Below, piece by piece: positions 58,101 through 64,000 of a stretch of DNA of 64,000 nucleotides (its first letter is position 1; every line of letters begins with the position of its first letter). Made by a program: the position numbers and the translations under genes. This DNA comes from Tenrec ecaudatus (Eukaryota; Chordata; Mammalia; Afrosoricida; Tenrecidae): positions 49,942,001 to 50,006,000 of the forward strand of contig NC_134539.1 in the NCBI RefSeq assembly GCF_050624435.1, written 5' to 3'. A model generated the notes under the pieces. The model searched no databases. It had not been told where the DNA came from and worked only from the letters and a program-made list of their open reading frames with translations.

Positions 58101-61100
58101 CTTAACTCTTCTACAAATCCCATTCATTGTAAGTGCTTATAAAACAAGAAACTTGAGTCTCTAAAAATACAGTCCAGCTACTCTGTGGACCTTGAAGCCA
58201 GTACATACAAAGAGACGGTTGGGGTGGAGCTAAATGCGAGAAATCAGTTCTTGGAGAGCAAGTAGATAAAGTTGACAACTGGGTTTAGAGGAAATTTCAT
58301 ACACCACAGACAGCACAACCCAGTTCTAGATAACAATGAGAGTAAAACATTTTCTTTGGGCTACAAATTGAGAGCACAAATGATTTGCCAAGCTCCTGGA
58401 CTTTGTCTTACTCCTCAGTACTCATTTTTACTCTGGAAGAAGCTGAGATTGCGTCTTGTAGATTAAAGCTATTGAAGGAATCATAATTGCCGGTTTGCGT
58501 CTTGTAAGTAAAAGTTCTGCTCTTAGAGACGATGGGTTGGGTGTGTTTGGTGGCTTCAGAAGAATGAATTATCCAGATATAGATATATATGTAGTATGTC
58601 ACTGAAAAGCCAAATAAGAAGAAAAGATATTTTAAAATTAACTTCTGAGTTCTTCCTATCTTGATATACTTTGAGTTTTATACATTTCCATGGAAGTTTT
58701 CTTAGAAGAAGGCTGTTAGAGAGCATAAGGAATCATCAGGATTTGTTTTGATTTCATGCCTACAATGTATATTCATTTCCTCCTCCTGATCCTTTACCTT
58801 CCTACTCTTATTTACCATTCCATATCTTTGCATAATTTCACTCTCATAATGAAAGTAGATTTTATTTCTATCCCTTTTCCTAGTAAATGTGAAATGTATT
58901 CTGCAAAGATACATTTCAAGACTAGTGCATACTTTGAGAAGTATTTTTGAAATTTGAACATAAATTTCTGGTCACTGATGTGTCTGAAGAGAACTGGTCA
59001 CTGATTTTCTTTTTTTTAAAATTTTTTTATTTTAACAATTTATTGGGGCTGATACAATTCTTTTCACAGTTCATACATATACATACATCAATTGTATAAA
59101 GCACATCTGTACAGTCTTTGCCCTAATCATTTTTTTCTCTTTTCTTCTTTTACATTTTATTAGGGACTCAAACAACTCTTACTGGTCACTGATTTTCATT
59201 GAGTCTCTTTCACTAAATAGTAATGTTGTACTTCAACAATTAGGACTCAGTGGTTAATATGCTTAGTTACTATCCAAAAGATCAGCAATTCGAGTCCCTC
59301 ACTCACTCTCTCTGCAGGAGTATAATCAGGCATTCAGCTGCCATGAAGAGTCACAGCCTTGGACACTTGTCGGCTCTGTCCTATGGAGTTGCTATGAGTT
59401 GGGATGGACTCAGTGGTAGAGTTTGGTATTAGTGGGAAGAATACACGGAGAGGTTCATCGGGAATACAATTTTTTAAACTTAATCCTTTTCTTGGCACCG
59501 TGTGCTGCGAAGTTAAACTTACAACTATCATTTTCCCTTTTAGCTTCTGGCCTTGGAGCACCTTGTCGGATTCATCTTTATTTTCCTCAATATCTTGTAC
59601 CAGAAGGTACTCAGCAAATAATCACCAAATCGATTGCCACAATCCATGTGGATAATAAGAGAATGAAATTACCCTTTATGGCTTCCTTATGCTGTAATCA
59701 TTTTCCAGCCTCATATTGGAGAGAATAAAATCTGCGACTGTCATAGTCTGTGTGGTTAGGAAGAGACCGGCAGCATCCTTTCTTTCCGTTCTTGTTTCTC
59801 TTCGTTTGCCTGGTTCAGAGTCATAATTTGTATCCACTCAGCTAGCTCCCTGTGACCTCTCCATCCTGCCATAGTTGTTTTTTTTTTTTTTGGGGGGGGT
59901 GCTGTTTGTTTCATAAGCAGGAAACTGCTGCCCATTTACCATTTGTTCAATCATTGACACCTGTTTTGTTGGTAATTTTTAGTGTAGTCTGTTTTTTAGT
60001 GTTTATTATTAAAAGTTTATAGACAAAGATCCTATCTCTTTTTACTTCCAGTTAGCACCTTTATGACAATGGTATTAAGATTATCAAACTTCTTAAAAAG
60101 TAATATTGTGTTTGGTATAAAAATTATAAAAAATTCAAAGTCAAACTATATAACTTATGGAAATAAGAACTTGTTTCTTTTTTTTTAATTTGTTTTTATT
60201 AAAAGATCATTTTGTTAGGGACTCTTATAACTCCTGTTACAATCCCTACATCGATTGCATCAGGCGTGTTTGTACATATGTTGTCTTCATTCTTTTCTAG
60301 ACATTTACTTTCTTTAGAGCCCTTGGTATCAGCTCCTCTTTTTACCCCTCATACCACCTTAAGCCCTTGATAGAGTATAAATTACTATTATTTTCATATC
60401 TCATGCCAACTGCTGTCTCCATTCCCCCATGTTTTCTGTTGTTCTTCCCCCTGGTGGGAGGGAGTATACGATTATGTGTCAATCATTGAGATCGGTTCTC
60501 CCTTACTTTCCTCCCCTTCTGGTATGGCTATTCCCACCCCTGTTCCTGGATTCCATGTGTCATGAGCCCCCATCTCTGTCTGCACCTGTGCACATGCTCT
60601 GTTCTAGTCTGAAGTGAGAAGCAGCACTGGAGTCATGATAGTTGGGGAGAGAAAATCTCCGGGAAAGGAACTTGTTTCTTAACCTGCTGTCAGAATCCTG
60701 GGATGGGATGTAAGAGAGAACAAATAATTGTAACCTAAATATTTGTGCTTTTGAAGTAGACACACGACTCCCTGACACTATATACATTTCATATCAAATC
60801 TATCTCCTTCCACCTCCTATGGAGGTGTTCCCCTGATCAAACGCTCTTAGGTAACCCCGAGCAGTTCATTCACAGCACTAACCACACCAGGGAATTGTTC
60901 GGGTTACTTGTTTATTGTTTCTCTCCCCCACATGGTACCTCTTTAGTCTCACTCATTGTTGAATTACTTGTTGGTAGTTGCTGTTGTGTCAGTTCCAACA
61001 GAGTAAACTGTTCTACAGGGGTTGCTTGGTTGTAATCTTACTAGATGCAGATCACCAGACCGATCGGGAATGGAATCACTCGTTGTTTCGAACTGCCAAC

Positions 61101-62945
61101 CTTTGAGTTGGCAGTCAATTATAAACCACTTGGGTTACCGAGAGTAGGGACCTATGACTTAGAAAGTTTGACGCTACTCTTTCTTCTGCAAATTGTGGTT
61201 AAGGAAGCCATAAGGAGACTTCACCAATCTCCACCACCCCCACCCATAACCCCCTTTCAGAGCTACAGAAGTTCCTCCTCTTGTTTCCTGTCCTGGATTG
61301 GTTTTTGCAATAAAGCAGTCATGTGGCAGTAAAGATACAAAATAAAATGTTCCCTTGTCTAGACATAATTTAATTAGAATCCAATTTATATGTTGTGTTC
61401 TGTGTTTTTAACTCTAATGTCCTGCTAAGATTGAAATTGTATCTAATTCTCAGCACAGTACTTGCCTAAGGCAGCAATAGACCTTTCTTCAAATTTGAAT
61501 TAGCTCAAACCTGGTTGGGTTATATGTGAAAATACATTCTGAATATCCTGATTAAACATAAGTCATCCAATTAGGTAAATTATCTGACGTACTTGCTTTT
61601 TATCTACTGACATTTATGATTAAAATAGCCTTCGAATAGTTAAATTTTATAAGTAGCATTGATTTGTACATTATTATAAATTAGCTGCTTCCAGCAATGC
61701 AAAGGAGCCACTTTTCTTCCCCTTAATCTCATATTTGAACTTGAACATGTATTGGGTATGTCTGTGAAAAGAACAATGCTTCAGAATAACAAACAGTTTA
61801 AGTGCACCATCCCTGCAGCCATAATCTCCCCAGGTAAACGCATTTAGCACGAGTTACTTCCATTGCCCTCTGTAGATAGAAAAAATAATCCGAGTAAAGG
61901 TGTTAGGGCAGCATTCATTCGCTGAATGAAATTCCATTAGACCTGCAAAGTATTTATCAAGAAACAAGATTGTACATCTTTCAAATTATTGTATACAATT
62001 TCTACTTCTTTTTTTAATAAATTTTCTTTGCATACAATTGCTTTTTCTTAAAAGGATCTTCTGTTGAGTCAACCTTTCCTAGAAAAAATGAATCATTCCC
62101 ATCATAGCATGGCACCTCCTCACCATCACCCGACCACGCCAACCTCGCACTCCCATGGCGGGGGAGATGATCACATGATGAGTATGGTAAGTGAGACTGG
62201 AGAGCCAAACTGGGCCTTTTCTACCCCCTGAATCCCTACTTGGAAAGAAATAGAATTATAATACTGGGAGTCATTTGTTATCTTTAAGGCCGGTTTAATA
62301 ACCTTAAGGACAATCTAAGGGCAAGATCATGTGGCAAATTAGTTACAGAACCAAGATTTCTAGGTTTCTTTCCCATCGTTACAGTGCTTTCTTTCAGAGC
62401 AAACCATTTCTCCAGGCAGCTTTAGCCTTTATGCTTTGGAGGAGCCTTGCCCTTGTGGTAGTTATGCATGGGCCTGCTAACCTCAGGGACAGCCATGTGA
62501 AACTACCAGTCGCTCCTCGGGACACAGATAAGGGTTTTGACTCCTACAAAGATTTACAGTCCAGGAAACCCACCCACAGGGCAGTGCTTCTGGGCCCTGT
62601 GGGATTGTCATGAGACAGAATTCACTCCGTGCCAGTGAGGTCTTTTGTTTGTTTGTTTGGGGGGGTTGTGCTTTGTGTAGAAAAGGGATGAAAGACAAAG
62701 GAGAGTGCATTTGCTTCATTTCTGGAGTTACAGTACCAAAGGAGGGAAGAAGCCTTTCCCTCATTGAATGTCTCTTCTTAACTTGTTAACTAGAGATGCT
62801 GCTTTGGTTATGTTCTGAACTTTGGGCCTGGAAATTCTCATTTGGGATCTTTTTGTTTTGATTTTCTGACAGCCTATGACTTTCTACTTTGGCATTAAGG
62901 ATGTGGAACTATTGTTTTCTGGTTTGGTGATCAAGACAGCTGGAG
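28110..62945 (+). CDS. SLC31A1: SLC31A1 (CTR1) high-affinity copper transporter, 5' part
   Basis: CTR1 is a homotrimeric plasma-membrane transporter that imports Cu(I) through a Met-lined pore; its extracellular N-terminus binds copper through His and Met clusters. Visible here are a non-coding exon 1 in the CpG island, a 34-kb intron and two coding exons giving 57 codons plus one base. The protein reads [20 protein letters not shown] then [13 protein letters not shown] from exon 2, and [20 protein letters not shown] then KTAG from exon 3, up to just before the first membrane helix. His3 of the ATCUN-type N-terminus and the MPM before helix 1 are kept. The ectodomain is about 10 residues shorter than human. 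The helices, including the MXXXM and GXXXG motifs, lie beyond the right edge. Confidence 0.95.
28640..29220. other. Start of SLC31A1 intron 1, no gene or repeat recognised
   Basis: Moderately GC-rich shore of the CpG island. Open frames of 75-123 codons here show no domain and look like CpG-island chance frames. Confidence 0.5.
29224..29432 (-). mobile_element. AfroSINE
   Basis: ACTGCTGTCAAGTCAGTGCC, GGTGGATTTGAACCTGTAAC and a GTGCTGCCTAGGGACTCC head complement. Confidence 0.8.
29440..29625 (-). mobile_element. AfroSINE-like, diverged
   Basis: GATCACCAGGCTTTTGTTCA and GCTTGTGCCACCCAG follow the preceding SINE in the same order of motifs. Confidence 0.5.
30505..30712 (-). mobile_element. AfroSINE
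   Basis: AGAGTAGAACTGCCCCTGTG, GGCTGGTGGTTTTGAGCTGA and TATGCCACCAGGGCTCCTTA. Confidence 0.85.
30755..30957 (-). mobile_element. AfroSINE
   Basis: GAGTCAATTCCAACTCATAA, CAGAGTAGAACTGCCCCCTT and GCAGCCACCAGGGCTCCTTA. It is in tandem with the preceding copy. Confidence 0.85.
31085..31240 (+). mobile_element. AfroSINE
   Basis: GGAACCCTGGGGGTGTAGTG, GGGGCAGTTCTACTCTGTCT and AGAATTGACTTAGTGGCAGT. Confidence 0.85.
31250..32255. other. SLC31A1 intron, nothing recognised
   Basis: Apart from a short local repeat at about 32010-32040 (GTGTAGAACACT twice), I see no repeat or coding signal. Confidence 0.5.
32262..32410 (+). mobile_element. AfroSINE, diverged
   Basis: GGAACCCTGGTGGCACAGTG GTTAAGAGCTC head, with a diverged body. 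Confidence 0.75.
32735..32900 (-). mobile_element. AfroSINE, diverged
   Basis: AGTAGCTGGTGGTTTCAAAC and a CACTGCACCAACACTCCTTA head complement. Confidence 0.7.
33020..33148 (+). mobile_element. MIR element, partial
   Basis: TTATTTGAGCCTCACAACCC and the following GGTGAGATTGACAAAGTAGG are MIR 3' phrases. Confidence 0.55.
33150..33332. mobile_element. hAT-like MITE, candidate
   Basis: The left end ATTGTTCCCAAATGTGTTTG GCCTATTGCCCCC and the right end ACTGAGAAATACTGATTT look like diverged inverted hAT termini. The family is not identified. Confidence 0.35.
33970..34118 (-). mobile_element. AfroSINE-like, diverged
   Basis: GGGTGGGTTTGAAGCAGGAG and GCACTTAACTGTATCACCTG follow the SINE order weakly. 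Confidence 0.45.
34478..35108 (+). mobile_element. piggyBac-like non-autonomous transposon with TTAA flanks
   Basis: TTAA lies at 34478-34481 and 35105-35108, and the element spans 34482-35104 (623 bp). The ends are inverted: CCTCCCTGGTGGT on the left, complement CCTCCCTGGGGGT on the right. A 17-bp subterminal hairpin lies at 34493-34509/34532-34548 with one mismatch, and a GTAATT...AATTAC palindrome near 35000-35020. At 34860 a frame begins [20 protein letters not shown] and continues DSDLE, the acidic SDSD-type N-terminus typical of piggyBac transposases. The frame ends at 34993, so the catalytic DDD domain is gone. This reads as an internal-deletion derivative of an autonomous parent. Confidence 0.85.
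35112..35590 (-). mobile_element. RTE composite: 5' end fused to 3' tail
   Basis: Read on minus, the RTE 5' end (GCTATGCCACGGGCATCTCA, then CAGCAGGGTCACCCAGGGTG) runs straight into 3'-tail sequence (GGACAGGTCATTGAGAAGCA to GCCACAGTGGGCTTGAACAT). The endonuclease and RT are absent. Compare 53945-54200. Confidence 0.65.
35595..35745 (-). mobile_element. RTE/BovB 3' tail
   Basis: GTTAGGTGCCAGAGAGTCAG, GCGCCATCCTCACAATTGTT and CATTGTTGCAGCCATGGTGT. A separate copy abutting the composite. Confidence 0.8.
35750..35960 (-). mobile_element. Ancient L1 3'-UTR fragment
   Basis: GTGTTCTATTGTATGGAAAT and GTGGACTTGCTGGGTCAAAG are well-known old L1 3'-UTR phrases in complement. Confidence 0.7.
36470..37180 (-). 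mobile_element. LTR-like repeat (probable endogenous retrovirus LTR)
   Basis: Read on minus, it has CTAATAAACC as a polyadenylation signal (plus-strand GGTTTATTAGGGAAGTAACC) and a TATAAAAGCC box (plus GGCTTTTATACTT). Phrases such as CAAGCCTCCTGCCCAAAGCC and GCCCAGAGGCACCCTACTGC are shared with 55785-56560. No viral coding sequence is present. I recognise the family from elephant but not its class. Confidence 0.5.
37190..39700. other. SLC31A1 intron, no clear feature
   Basis: AT-rich. 38940-39260 holds weak MIR-like phrases (GCATCTGAAGCACAGAGATG TTAAGCAATTTTCCC). I see no exon-like frame and no tRNA or small-RNA gene. Confidence 0.45.
39715..39935 (+). mobile_element. AfroSINE copies (minus fragment, then plus copy)
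   Basis: 39715-39772 is a minus fragment (GGAGTAGAACTGCCCCTGTG). 39785-39935 is a plus copy (GGAACTCTGGTGGTATTGTT head, ATTGAGTCAGAAGCAGTTCA tail). Confidence 0.7.
39955..40130 (+). mobile_element. RTE/BovB 3' tail
   Basis: GATGCATTGACCCAGTGGCT, GGTACAGGACTAAACAGCGT and GACAGCCCCTAACAACAGC. Confidence 0.75.
40640..41015 (+). mobile_element. Afrotherian L1, 3' end (5' truncated)
   Basis: GATTACAAGGATCTACATAT, GTGCTTGGCACAATGGATGG and GTATGAGCCCCCAATAAAAG, with an A-rich tail. Includes a G-run at 40848-40857. Confidence 0.88.
41016..41590. other. SLC31A1 intron, nothing recognised
   Basis: AT-rich. Poly(A) run at 41168-41183. No repeat identified. Confidence 0.5.
41600..43985 (-). mobile_element. 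L1 with long 3' UTR, 3' end at 41600
   Basis: The 3' terminus complement AATCATTTTATTGGGGGCTC is followed by about 2.4 kb of pyrimidine-rich non-coding sequence, including GTGCTGCATAGTACTCCATT, a common L1 3'-UTR phrase. 42080-42430 matches the 3' UTR at 19840-20405. The several 60-135-codon frames here come from the C/T bias and are not genes. Confidence 0.8.
43990..44510 (-). mobile_element. L1 ORF2 reverse transcriptase fragment
   Basis: The minus frame at 44200-44400 reads [20 protein letters not shown] then [20 protein letters not shown], the conserved N-terminal RT block of L1 ORF2. The YADD catalytic region and the C-terminal half of ORF2 are missing, because 3'-UTR sequence follows within about 500 bases. 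Confidence 0.92.
44560..45080 (-). mobile_element. L1 3'-UTR segment of a neighbouring copy
   Basis: GTTCTTTGGACTAATTGCTT, then CTGATTGAAAGGGACCCTTA, parallels 25330-25480. Its place upstream of ORF2 sequence on the minus strand shows that two L1 copies lie in tandem. Confidence 0.65.
45470..45672 (-). mobile_element. AfroSINE
   Basis: GCATCAACGAAATTGTGACT, GGGGGTTTTCAACTGCTAGC and CTACACCACCAGGGCTCCTT. Confidence 0.85.
46275..47722 (-). mobile_element. RTE/BovB-type LINE, RT through 5' end, decayed
   Basis: The minus frame near 46526-46780 reads [20 protein letters not shown] then [13 protein letters not shown], the RTE reverse transcriptase block holding the first catalytic Asp. Plus-strand phrases GAATTCCCGTTCTTCTCAAG, ATTCCTGGAGCCCAGCTTTG and TCTTTCTTCCTAGTCTGGAA run in order to the 5' end near 47720. 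Most of the endonuclease is deleted, between about 47560 and 47580. Confidence 0.88.
48365..48670 (+). mobile_element. Afrotherian L1, 3' end (5' truncated)
   Basis: ACCGATTACAAGGATCTACA, TGGGTGAAGGGAAACGTCGG and GTATGAGCTCCTAATAAAAC, then an A-rich tail. Confidence 0.88.
48728..48890 (+). mobile_element. AfroSINE, diverged
   Basis: GGTTACAAATTGGGCCGCAA, GTAGTTCAAAACCACCAGCA and AGTGAGTTGGAGTC. Confidence 0.7.
48917..49132. mobile_element. SPIN/URR1-type hAT non-autonomous element
   Basis: Left end CAGTGGATCTCAACCTGCCT, right end AGGTTGAGAACTG (a 3-base-shortened complement). Internally it has CAGTTCCTCATGTTGTGGTG, TTTTGCTACTGTTATGAATT and CTGTGAAAGGGTCATTTGAC. About 216 bp, the size of known non-autonomous members. 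Flanks CCTTAAAT (48908-48915) and CCTTAGAA (49133-49140) agree at 6 of 8 positions and may be a decayed 8-bp target duplication. Confidence 0.85.
49522..49728 (-). mobile_element. AfroSINE
   Basis: GCCAGCAAGTCAATTCCACC, GGGTAGAACTGCCTCTGTGG and CTACACCACCACAGCTTCTT. Confidence 0.85.
49788..49977 (-). mobile_element. AfroSINE
   Basis: TGCCATCAAGTCGATTCCAA, CTTTCAAACCGTTGACCTTG and TAGGCCATCAGGGCTCCTTC. Confidence 0.85.
50240..50610 (+). mobile_element. Afrotherian L1, 3' end (5' truncated)
   Basis: GGGGGAACTGATTACAAGGA, GTGCTTTACACAATTGATGT and AGAGCTGTATGAGCC, with an A-rich tail. It is close to the copy at 48365-48670. Confidence 0.88.
50760..50935 (+). mobile_element. AfroSINE
   Basis: AGAAGCCCTGGTGACACAAT GGTTAAAGCACTCAG head, CCTGTAGGGTCACTATGAGC and a GGAATGGACTTGTTGG tail. 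Confidence 0.85.
50938..51745 (+). mobile_element. RTE/BovB-type LINE, 5' end, partial endonuclease and 3' tail
   Basis: 5' phrases (GCCAGTGTGTCATACTGTGG, CCAGCAGGGTCACCCACAGT), then endonuclease coding sequence (CATTAATAATCAGAATATGG AATGCTTGCAGTATGAATC), then from about 51555 tail sequence (CACACACGGCCGCAACCATG, TGACGATGGCGCGGGACCCA). RT and most of the endonuclease are missing. It joins the preceding SINE directly. Confidence 0.8.
51750..53935. other. SLC31A1 intron, no gene; weak ancient repeats
   Basis: 52190-52330 resembles an old L2/MIR-type repeat. A short TG run lies at about 53779-53793. No other feature recognised. Confidence 0.45.
53945..54200 (+). mobile_element. RTE composite: 5' end fused to 3' tail
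   Basis: GAGTTTCAGCGCAGCTTCCG and CTTGGCAATCTACTTCCAAA (5' region) pass directly into CCCGGGTTATGCGGCATTTC and a GTGCATGGGGTCCCCATAAA tail. It has the same build as 35112-35590, with a different internal junction. Confidence 0.65.
54205..55570. other. SLC31A1 intron, nothing recognised
   Basis: No exon-like frame, RNA gene or clear repeat family seen. Confidence 0.45.
55575..55712 (+). mobile_element. AfroSINE, 3' part
   Basis: CAGCGGTTCTAAACCACTGG, GGGGCAGTTCTACCCTGTCC and a TCAACTCGATGGCAGTGGGT TTGG tail. Confidence 0.85.
55784..55823. repeat. 17-bp direct repeat around an A-run
   Basis: AGAAGTTTATTAAGGAA at 55784-55800 and again at 55807-55823, separated by six A. It sits at the polyadenylation end of the LTR-like repeat. 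Confidence 0.9.
55785..56560 (-). mobile_element. LTR-like repeat, split by a SINE
   Basis: The same family as 36470-37180: AATAAAC on minus near 55790 and 55815, then CCCAGAGGCACCCTATTCCA and CAAGCCAGCCTCCTGCATAA. An AfroSINE at 55900-56090 interrupts it. No viral genes are present. Confidence 0.5.
55900..56092 (+). mobile_element. AfroSINE inserted in the LTR-like repeat
   Basis: GGAATCTTGGTGCTGTAATG, GCACTTCAAAACCACTAGCA and a GCATTGACTCGATTGTGGTG tail. Confidence 0.8.
56600..56757 (+). mobile_element. RTE/BovB 3' tail
   Basis: GATGGCGTAGGACCAAGCAG, GTGTTTCATTCCCTTGTGCA and CGATTCGATGGCACCTAAAA. Confidence 0.8.
57120..57315 (+). mobile_element. MIR element
   Basis: GGCAGACACTTTGATGCTTT and AAGGTTAAATAACTTTCCCA AGTCATAGAG are MIR phrases. 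Confidence 0.65.
57320..58990. other. SLC31A1 intron, nothing recognised
   Basis: AT-rich. AACATTTTCTT and GGCTACAAATT occur near both 57480 and 58350, so a diverged local duplication is possible. Not resolved further. Confidence 0.4.
58993..59197 (-). mobile_element. L1 insertion with perfect 17-bp target duplication
   Basis: ACTGGTCACTGATTTTC at 58993-59009 and 59181-59197 bounds a 171-bp insert. The insert holds two L1 3' ends in the same orientation: 59010-59130 and 59131-59180 (the latter ending AGGGACTCAAACAACTCTT). Each is preceded by its own T-rich tail. Confidence 0.88.
59240..59440 (+). mobile_element. AfroSINE
   Basis: GGACTCAGTGGTTAATATGC, GCAATTCGAGTCCCTCACTC and GTTGCTATGAGTTGGGATGG. 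Confidence 0.8.
60167..60680 (-). mobile_element. L1 insertion, 5' truncated, with 13-bp target duplication
   Basis: GAACTTGTTTCTT at 60167-60179 and 60668-60680 bounds a 488-bp L1 3' end that begins with a T-run and TTGTTAGGGACTCTTATAAC. The internal CCATGTGTCATGAGCCCCCA parallels 41980-42000. Confidence 0.88.
60966..61137 (-). mobile_element. AfroSINE-like
   Basis: TTGTTTCGAACTGCCAACCT, TTGAGTTGGCAGTCAATTAT and a CACTTGGGTTACC head complement. Confidence 0.65.
61140..62050. other. End of SLC31A1 intron 1, nothing recognised
   Basis: AT-rich sequence leading into the T-rich tract before exon 2. Confidence 0.5.
62055..62186 (+). CDS. SLC31A1: SLC31A1 exon 2 (start codon at 62088)
   Basis: The acceptor TTTTTCTTAAAAG ends at 62054. 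Thirty-three bases of 5' UTR follow, then AAAAAATGA (A at -3) and 33 codons, and the donor GTAAGTG at 62187. It encodes nearly the whole copper-binding ectodomain. Met is present at 1, 8, 30, 31 and 33; His clusters lie at 3-6, 12-14 and 21-23. Confidence 0.95.
62458..62645 (+). mobile_element. AfroSINE
   Basis: CATGGGCCTGCTAACCTCAG, GTCATGAGACAGAATTCACT and a CCGTGCCAGTGAGGTC tail. It lies in SLC31A1 intron 2. Confidence 0.75.
62873..62945 (+). CDS. SLC31A1: SLC31A1 exon 3
   Basis: Acceptor GATTTTCTGACAG, donor GTGAGTAAG. Seventy-three nt encode [20 protein letters not shown] then KTAG plus one base. Human has [19 protein letters not shown] here. Confidence 0.96.
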
Positions 62946-63329
62946 GTGAGTAAGCACCATGTTTGGAGGTGACAGTCAAATGAGAGACAGTGAGAGTCTT
63001 ACAAAGCACTACAGGCAGAGTCTGGGCAGCCAGCACGTCTTTCTGTCCTAAATACTGCAGCAATATGCTTACGATACTTAACTTTCCCCCTATTTTCTAC
63101 CTAGAAGGTGAGAATACATAACGTTTATTTTGGTCTTCTGGTATACCTTCCCTAAATAAGTCTATTTTGTAGTCTGAAAAGTAATTGAGATATACCAGCT
63201 AGACATATTTTGCAATCCATGTTCTTTCATCCTTTCCCAGAATGCTTCCTTATTTGATAAAGTATTGGTCCTAGACATGAGACAACAGTCCAATTCAAAA
63301 GCATTCTGTAGATACATACTATAGACAAA

Positions 63330-63480
63330 TACTGATCCAATAAATCCTTTCATTTACAGTTAAAAGGACTATTATAGTGACTTGCCCTGCGTCACACAGA
63401 GTTCTGTGTCCAAGTTAGGACAAGGAGACATACCTTCTAGGCCTCCCTAGCCCAGTACTCTTTCTGGTGTACCAAACCTA
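63330..63480 (+). mobile_element. MIR-like element
   Basis: GTGACTTGCCCTGCGTCACA CAGAGTT is a MIR phrase; the remainder is diverged. Confidence 0.55.
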
Positions 63481-63589
63481 TGGTCTACAAACTTTTCGAT
63501 GTCATTCTTAGTTTTAAGGTAGCTGATTACCCAAATTTTTGAGTCTATAACAGTGACTTGTTTTAAATGTAAATCACACACGCTCAATA

Positions 63590-64000
63590 GTTGCTTGGAT
63601 ATAGCGACTGGGGTCTTAAAGGCTTGAAGACAAACAAGCGACCATCTAGGTGGGAAGCAACAAAGCCCACATGGAAGAAGCACACCAGCCTGGGTGATCA
63701 TGAGGTGTTGATGGGATCAGGTATCAGGCATCAAAGACCCAGAACAAAAACTCATATCAATGTGAATTAGGGGACGCAGAGTGGAGACCCACAGCCCATC
63801 TGTAGACAACTAGACATTCCCTTACAGAAGGGTCACACGGAAGAGACTAGCCAGAGTCAGGATGTAGTATAGCTCCGATGAAACATACAACTTTCCTCTA
63901 GTTCTGTAATGCTTCTTTCTCGCCATTATCATGACCTCAGTTCTACCTTACAAATCTCACTAGACCAGAGCATGTTTACTGCTATAGATAAGAGCTGGAA
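63590..64000 (+). mobile_element. Afrotherian L1, 3'-UTR segment, cut by window edge
   Basis: GGGGTCTTAAAGGCTTGAAG, GCACACCAGCCTGGGTGATC and TATCATGACCTCAGTTCTAC, colinear with 19940-20300 and 10950-11160. The 3' end lies beyond the window. Confidence 0.88.

Overview
This is a mammalian nuclear window: widely spaced exons with GT/AG borders, one CpG island, and intron and flank sequence filled with interspersed repeats. The commonest repeats are the tRNA-derived AfroSINE type, an RTE/BovB-type LINE, and an L1 whose 3' end reads GAGCCCCCAATAAAA. This set points to Afrotheria. Two copies of a hAT element with SPIN/URR1-type termini (one nearly complete) are also present. SPIN elements are reported from tenrecs, and I know of no report from elephant, so a tenrec such as Echinops is my best guess. 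The species is inference.

Two protein genes lie head to head across the CpG island near 27.7-28.2 kb. On the minus strand are the first 13 coding exons of FKBP15 (WAFL), from the ATG at 27767 down to 321, about 427 codons. They encode the N-terminal WH1-like domain, the FKBP-type domain and part of the low-complexity linker; the coiled-coil half lies beyond base 1. On the plus strand is SLC31A1 (CTR1, the high-affinity copper transporter). A non-coding first exon leaves the island with its donor at 28189/28190, a 34-kb repeat-rich intron follows, and coding exons lie at 62088-62186 and 62873-62945. The rest is beyond the right edge. This order and orientation match human 9q32.

Layout: 1-27.7 kb is FKBP15 exons and introns, with DNA-transposon remnants at 0.5-1.1 kb, RTE pieces at 4.6-5.8 and 8.5-9.9 kb, and L1 pieces at 11-13, 16-20 and 25 kb. 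27.6-28.6 kb is the bidirectional promoter and CpG island. 28.2-62 kb is SLC31A1 intron 1, with about 20 SINEs, a piggyBac-like element ending at TTAA on both sides, a composite L1 at 41.6-45.1 kb, RTE at 46.3-47.7 and 50.9-51.7 kb, and a SPIN-like hAT at 48.9 kb. 62-64 kb holds SLC31A1 exons and another L1 3' segment.

The two genes are linked by a shared promoter region, not by pathway: FKBP15 acts on early endosomes, actin and microtubules, and CTR1 imports Cu(I) at the plasma membrane. I found no undescribed multi-gene system. The points most worth a second look are the shortened copper-binding ectodomain of SLC31A1, the piggyBac-like and SPIN-like insertions, and a perfect 74-bp tandem duplication beside an FKBP15 exon.
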